A stretch of DNA of 64,000 nucleotides, from NCBI GenBank assembly GCA_964017195.1, contig OZ024887.1:2670881-2734880 (forward strand), in the 5' to 3' direction. Below the pieces are notes generated by a model. That model was not told the DNA's origin. It saw nothing but the letters and a program-made list of their open reading frames with translations, and ran no database searches. This DNA is from Siderastrea radians (lineage: Eukaryota; Cnidaria; Anthozoa; Scleractinia; Rhizangiidae). This document shows, piece by piece, positions 38,901 to 45,000 of this stretch (the first letter of the stretch is position 1; each line of letters starts with the position of its first letter). Both the position numbers and the translations under genes were made by a program.

Positions 38901-41900
38901 GCAGGTGACAAAGAATTAAAGGAGGTGCAAGAGAGTGTTGAATCTTTCACAAAGGCTTTTGTAAAGCAATATCAAGAAAAGATGTCGTGGGAAGAGCTTT
39001 GTATATTACTAGTGAATGATGTAAAGAAGCACCGAAAAGGTAACGGGCCTTTGAATGTTTCACTTCAACCACGAACTTGGACGCTGAAACAGTTGGATAA
39101 AAAGCAAGAGGAATACACTGAAGAGAGTGTAAGAGATTTAGGTAGAGGAATCATGTTCTCTAGGAAAGACAGAATCCATGCTGCAGATATGCAAACTAGG
39201 GCAGCTCTTGGAAATAAAGCAAGGCCTGCCAGTGATGAAAGGTAAGACCTTGTTGCTGTGTGTGTGAGTCAACAAACACCAACAGTGGCTACAACTGTAC
39301 TCAGAAGAGTATTCCATTTTTCACAACATCTTTTCGTTTGGAATGTGATAAAATCTGTGTACATTTAAACCTCTTCTTACAGACAGCTCTATGACACAGC
39401 AGGTCCAGTCAGTCTAAAAGAGACCAAAATTCTTATACCATATTTACTTGATGAAGGCCCTCCCCTGATTGAACACTGCACCTGATTAAGCGGTATGCGT
39501 GAGAGCAAAAGTATTAAAGAGTGCCACCCTCGAATAAGCGCCGCATTCATTTATGACAATGCGGTGCTTAAACAAAGCATCACCAGACTGAATTGTTGGA
39601 GGAGCCAAACTGAAAAACAAGTACAGTACAACTCAATCTAAACCAGCCTTGGAAATCTATTTTCCTGTATGACTATGTTTTTCATTTTGAAGTGGGTATA
39701 TTTCATTTTTGTTTACATTTGCTTGTTATTGTTTACAAATGCTATGATGTTTTAACGAGTGCTGCCCTCAAATAAATGGCGCCCCCGAAAAAGCTTCACA
39801 TCTGAAACACTAAACATTTAAAGAGCACTGCGGCGCTTATTCAAGTAAATATGGAAACCTCTACCTCTGTAATACAGACTCCTAATAACAGGGTCACTCA
39901 TCGCTGTCCCTTTGGTGTCTGTATTTAAAGAGATTAGTACATGACTGTTCAGAAGTACAACTGTATGTTCTGTTATTCCTAAACCTGAATAAAATGAAGG
40001 GAGTATAATGTTAAAAGAACATGCTCTTACTTCTTTTCAACAACAGGGTCCTATGAGTTTAACTGCCTTGATTCCTAACTGTGATCGTCATAACAGAACA
40101 TTATGAACTCACAATTCAAAGTAATAGATTGTACGAATTTTGGATTTTAAGTACAGTGAACAAATCCTATAATTTAAGGAGAGTGTACAAATTTTATAAT
40201 ACAAGCAGAATGTGAAGCAGTCTTGAAAGTTGAAATTTTTAAGTCCCCCCCTCCTCCTCCTTCTCATTATAAACTCATCCAGTACCCTTTACAAAGTTGT
40301 ATTAGCCCAGGGTTTAATTATGGGATGTTGGGGCGCGGTGGTGTAGTTGGTGGTTTGACGCCCAGTTCCATTCATTGTGTTGTTTTCTTAGACAAGAAAC
40401 TGTACCTCACATTGTCTCTCTCCACCCAGGTGTATAAAATGGGTACTGGCGACATACTGCTGGGGGTAACCCTGTGATGGACTAGCATCCCATCTGGGGG
40501 GGGGGGGGGAGTAGCAATACTGTCAGTTGCTTCATGCTATGGAAACTGGGTTAAGCTCCAACCATGTGGGGCTTCTTGGCGTGTGTGCGACTTTACCTTA
40601 ACTTAATTATGGGATAGGACGGTATGATGCCAAGTCTTGAATTCTAAGCTACAATCTAGAACATGCATTATTAGTACATGAAGGTGGCTGTGCAAAACCT
40701 GTTTCCTCATACAGCATGCTGAATGTTGTTTCCTTGCTCCTAATTTACAGTCAAGATGTACGCTACTTTTCGGAAGAAATACCTGTAGAGAGTTCTCCTG
40801 GTGATGTTGCTTTGTGGATTAAGATAGCAAGGAGTAAACTTCATCAGAGCAATGCTGAAAGTGATGCAGAGAATGAGGACACTGACGAGAACAATGTCAC
40901 ACAAGCTCTCAGTACTCTTTCCAGGGGACTAGAGGAAAACACTCAGTCAGAGGTACTGTCAGATTCCTGGAAAATTGGGACTTGTGAAACTCAAACTGGC
41001 ATTAACTTGCTTCGAATAACCTGCCCATTTTATTGTCAGGGATAAGTAAAGTTGTGCGTGAGATCATTGAATTTCAGTCTATAGTTGTGCTTGACCAGAC
41101 AACATTGAGAGTTCAAATTCAGTCACTTTTATAGAACATATACTAAGACACAAATAGAAAAAAAAATTTGACTTACTGCATGGTCAACAAAATGTTGTTG
41201 ATCATGTGATGGGAATTGAACCTCTTGTTCAATTCTCACACAACCATTTGGTGTGTAGGGATAAACTAAGATTATGTTTCTTGAAAACCTGGAGATTATT
41301 GTGAATTGCTAGATAACTAATTTTTGCAAAAAACATAAAGAAACAATAATAAATAAATAATTGTGGCTTAATATTATTTCAGATCATGAATTTGTAATTT
41401 TCATTTTGTGCAGGAGTTATGGCTGGAGTATCTGGAATTATATTCATCACAGTGCACCCAAGATGAGCTCCGAGAGATCTGCGACCAGGCTGTGGAGTTC
41501 TCACCAACCTACAGTGTATGGTGGAAGTACCTGGAGTATTCAGCAACATACCATGCGAAGAGAACTCTTTGTTTGCGTTTAATCTCCTTTCTTGTAACAA
41601 ATCCTGTTGATCCAGTAGAACTTCATTCTCATCGCATCCTTGAGACCCTGCTCTATCTTGTACAACTTGAACTGTATTCTGGGCATTACAAGTTGGCTTT
41701 GTCTGTGTTTAAGGCAGCATTAACAAAGAAACCTCACAACTCTACTGATGTTGTGGATGTGTCCAATCACTTGTTACCCTCTGACTGTTGTCTTGCGTGG
41801 TTGGCCTATATTCATGTGTTTGAATTTCACCGACTTCCTGCTCCTTGGTTTGATCCTCGTCACGGAAAACCCTCCAGAATGGTTACTAAAGAAGACTTTG

Positions 41901-42054
41901 TGTTTCCATGGAAACCATCTCAACAATCCAGAGCTCCTGGGGAAAAGCTACTGGCAATGTTTCAAGGTCTGTAAAATTAATTATTAATAATTAATTAATT
42001 TCATGATATATAGTACTATTCTGTAACAATGTAAAGTCAGTAGTTAGTTGAAAT

Positions 42055-42085
<31 letters not shown>

Positions 42086-45000
42086 CTTAATTGAAAAAAT
42101 AAACTTAAAATTTGACAATAATTATCAGCAAAGGAACATTGTATAGCTACCAGTACAAAGGCAAATATTACAGGATTGTGGTAAAGGATACAAAGGAATT
42201 TCATTTTAACGAACTCCTCATTTGTAAAATAAAATACAAGTACAGGTAATTTGCAAGTGCAAATATTTTGTTCCATGCTGGAATGCACAAATTAGAAAAA
42301 GCAATCAAGAATTACCAGTTTTTGCTTTTTTCCTTTTTTAATTGAACATCATTGTTGTCTTGTACTAGATGCACTGAAAGCGTGCAGAGCTCTAATGAGG
42401 TCACCATCATCCAGACTTTCTGTTTGTCTCCCTCTGTACAAGAACCTCATTGCATTGGAGAGGGCCTATGGGAGAATCAACTCAGCAAGAGGAATCTGTC
42501 GCCATCTGCTCAAGGACAATCCTTCAGTGGTGGTTTTGTGGTTGTGTTTAGCAGCTCTTGAAGATGCTGTCGAGGATGGAGATGCTGGGCAGGTGTATGA
42601 GGAGGCACTGGGCAATTGTATGGGCCATGCTGAACTGTCATACAGTGCAGCTCGTTATTACCTGGAGAAGGTTGGTGAACTACATGTACAGAATTAAGGG
42701 ATCAGGGATGTAAAATTATTGTTGCAGTAAATGAACTCTTAAAACTTCACATTTCCTACATTTTCTCAGTTGAAATTTACCAGCAGGGGTTTCAATAAAA
42801 TTTGAAGTAGGCAGCTGGTTTGAGTTGAGTAACCGACTGTATCAACAAGGGGTTTCAGACAATCTTCCTTTTTTTTTAATTACTTCAATTTAGGGCAAAA
42901 AATAGCCGACTTTTCTGAGCTAAATAGCACTGTACCAGCATTACTCTGATTGGACAATAAGCATGTACTGTACAATAGCGGCCCTACATACTGTAACAAA
43001 AACACTGGTGTAACGAATGAACATTATTTTCTCAGCCCAGTTGTAGTATAATGTTTGGAAAAGAACCCTGGTTATAATGAACCACCCATTATAACAAACA
43101 CATTTTGCGTCTCTTTGTAATTCATTACACTGGAGTTCCACTGTACATCAGAGTGTCATGAAAGAAATTGTCAGGTCAAGACGGTACTTTTGTTTTGTGT
43201 TAGGAAACAAAACAAAACCAACTTTTTGTGATCCCTTCTCCGGCCAGGGTGCTTCTGATAAGTTCACATGAAGTAGAAGAAGTAGTGCTTTGTTTTAAAG
43301 TTTTTCTCAGTACACCATTACTGCCATCATCACCATCATCATCATTCCTCTGACATGCTTGTGAAGTTTCTGAGGCTTCTTGCCTGTTGCTTTGTGCATG
43401 CAAACTGGCATGGTCTCTAGTTATTAATCCTGTTAGTTGCCTCTATGTCTCCATCAACAGAGTGAGGTCCCAAAAGCATGGTCCGTTCTCGTCAAGTGTG
43501 TGAAAAACAAGTTTGCATCAGCAAGCAAGTCACCGGAGGGTGAAGTGCTCAGCCTTGCTGCCACCTCTCCGGAACATGAAGGAGCTGATCCTGTCACCCT
43601 ATACCGCAGGCTCCTGTCACAACCACTGCCTTATGACTACAAGTGCCCTCCACTTATGCCTGGTGTTACGCCCCAAAGTCTGGGCAGCGAGAAACTCTAT
43701 CTTTGGTTATCTTACTGGTATGTAGGTGAATGTGGTGAATATATTTTATGGTATCACTGTATAGACGTATCATCAAAGAACTTGTGTAGCCAATGGCATT
43801 TCATGTGGTACTTGTTTTGTTGTTAGCTTGTTGCTGGAAATTTCAGTGCCATCCCCAACCATATGGGATAGCCTGATGCCTGAGTCAGCATTTGAGACAG
43901 GTGTACATAGCCCTCTAGACAGACAAGACGTCCAAACACTGTGGACTGAGTACGTTTTCTATCAGAGATCCAAAGCTCTGCAGAAAGAAAATTCATCAAC
44001 ACTGCAGCAGTCCATGACTGAATTAGTAAACAGATGTTTGATGTCCGTGAGCACCAGTAGTTCCTTACCTCACTCATCAAGCACTGTGTGGCAAGATTAC
44101 AGATTTCACAATCAGGTCAGCTGCATCTTTCACTGCATTACACTAGTGTTTGGTTTGTTTTTCTTTCAGTCTGAAGGACAGTGATTCACCCTGCACTCCG
44201 CTATTATATTTCATTAGACAGGGACCTTTGCTTCACATTTCGATACCCAGGTGTATACAGCTATTCCAATTAGCATTACTGGATTGAAGCATCAAGACCA
44301 CAAGTTAATGTGTGGCACGGGTTTGATTTCCAGACCCAGTGTCATTTGTATGTTGAGTTTATTGTTGGTTCTCATCTTTGCTCCGAGAGGTTTTTCTCTG
44401 GGTACTCCGGTTTTTCCCTCTCCTCAAAACCCAATATTTTCAAATTCCAATTCGACATTGGAGGTGTCCCCAATTAGTATTCTGTGCTAAGTACAATAAA
44501 GTGATTTATTATTATTTTTTATGAGCTACAAGCAAGAAAAGATGAAGACGATCACATTTCACGTAGATTTGTTTTTTAATTTGTTTTCATTGTACTCCAC
44601 TGACAATTGTCAACCTGAGATAGAGATAGATAGTTTATTAAGAATTACATCGCAGCCACCAGGCTGAATTACGTAATTATTTACAAGTCAATAAAAAAGA
44701 TCTATGTATAACTACCCACATTACCTTTCAGTCTCGTTGTATACGTTTATGGCTTTAAGTTGAAATAGCTGTAAGAAACAGAAACTACAGAGACTAGAAA
44801 CTCGACTGAAGTGCTAGTAGTGTAGACTGCTTGTAGCTGGAGTGCAACTTTGCCTCTGTTCTCAGTAAAATGCCTTCACTCTACAGGTCATCTGTATGGC
44901 AATGGGCTGTCAGCCCCGGTCATCTTGGTCAGCACTCTTTGAGAAGTACTTGAAGCTTTTCCCAGGAAGTGTCAGTTTAGCATTGTGGTATGTTGTACTG

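Larger units (their letters stand above)
39242..40750. other. ZFC3H1 intron 17
   Basis: A 1.5 kb intron containing a MITE-like element with imperfect terminal inverted repeats (39438-39854) and a tRNA-derived SINE (40326-40605). A G-run at about 40496-40510 interrupts the SINE. Confidence 0.7.
44116..44886. other. ZFC3H1 intron 22
   Basis: About 770 bp containing a SINE (44215-44520) and a minus-strand LINE 3'-end fragment (44600-44705). Confidence 0.65.

Noticed and set aside
40223..40477. 84-codon frame in ZFC3H1 intron 17
   Set aside because: It overlaps the SINE at 40326-40605 and has no coding support.
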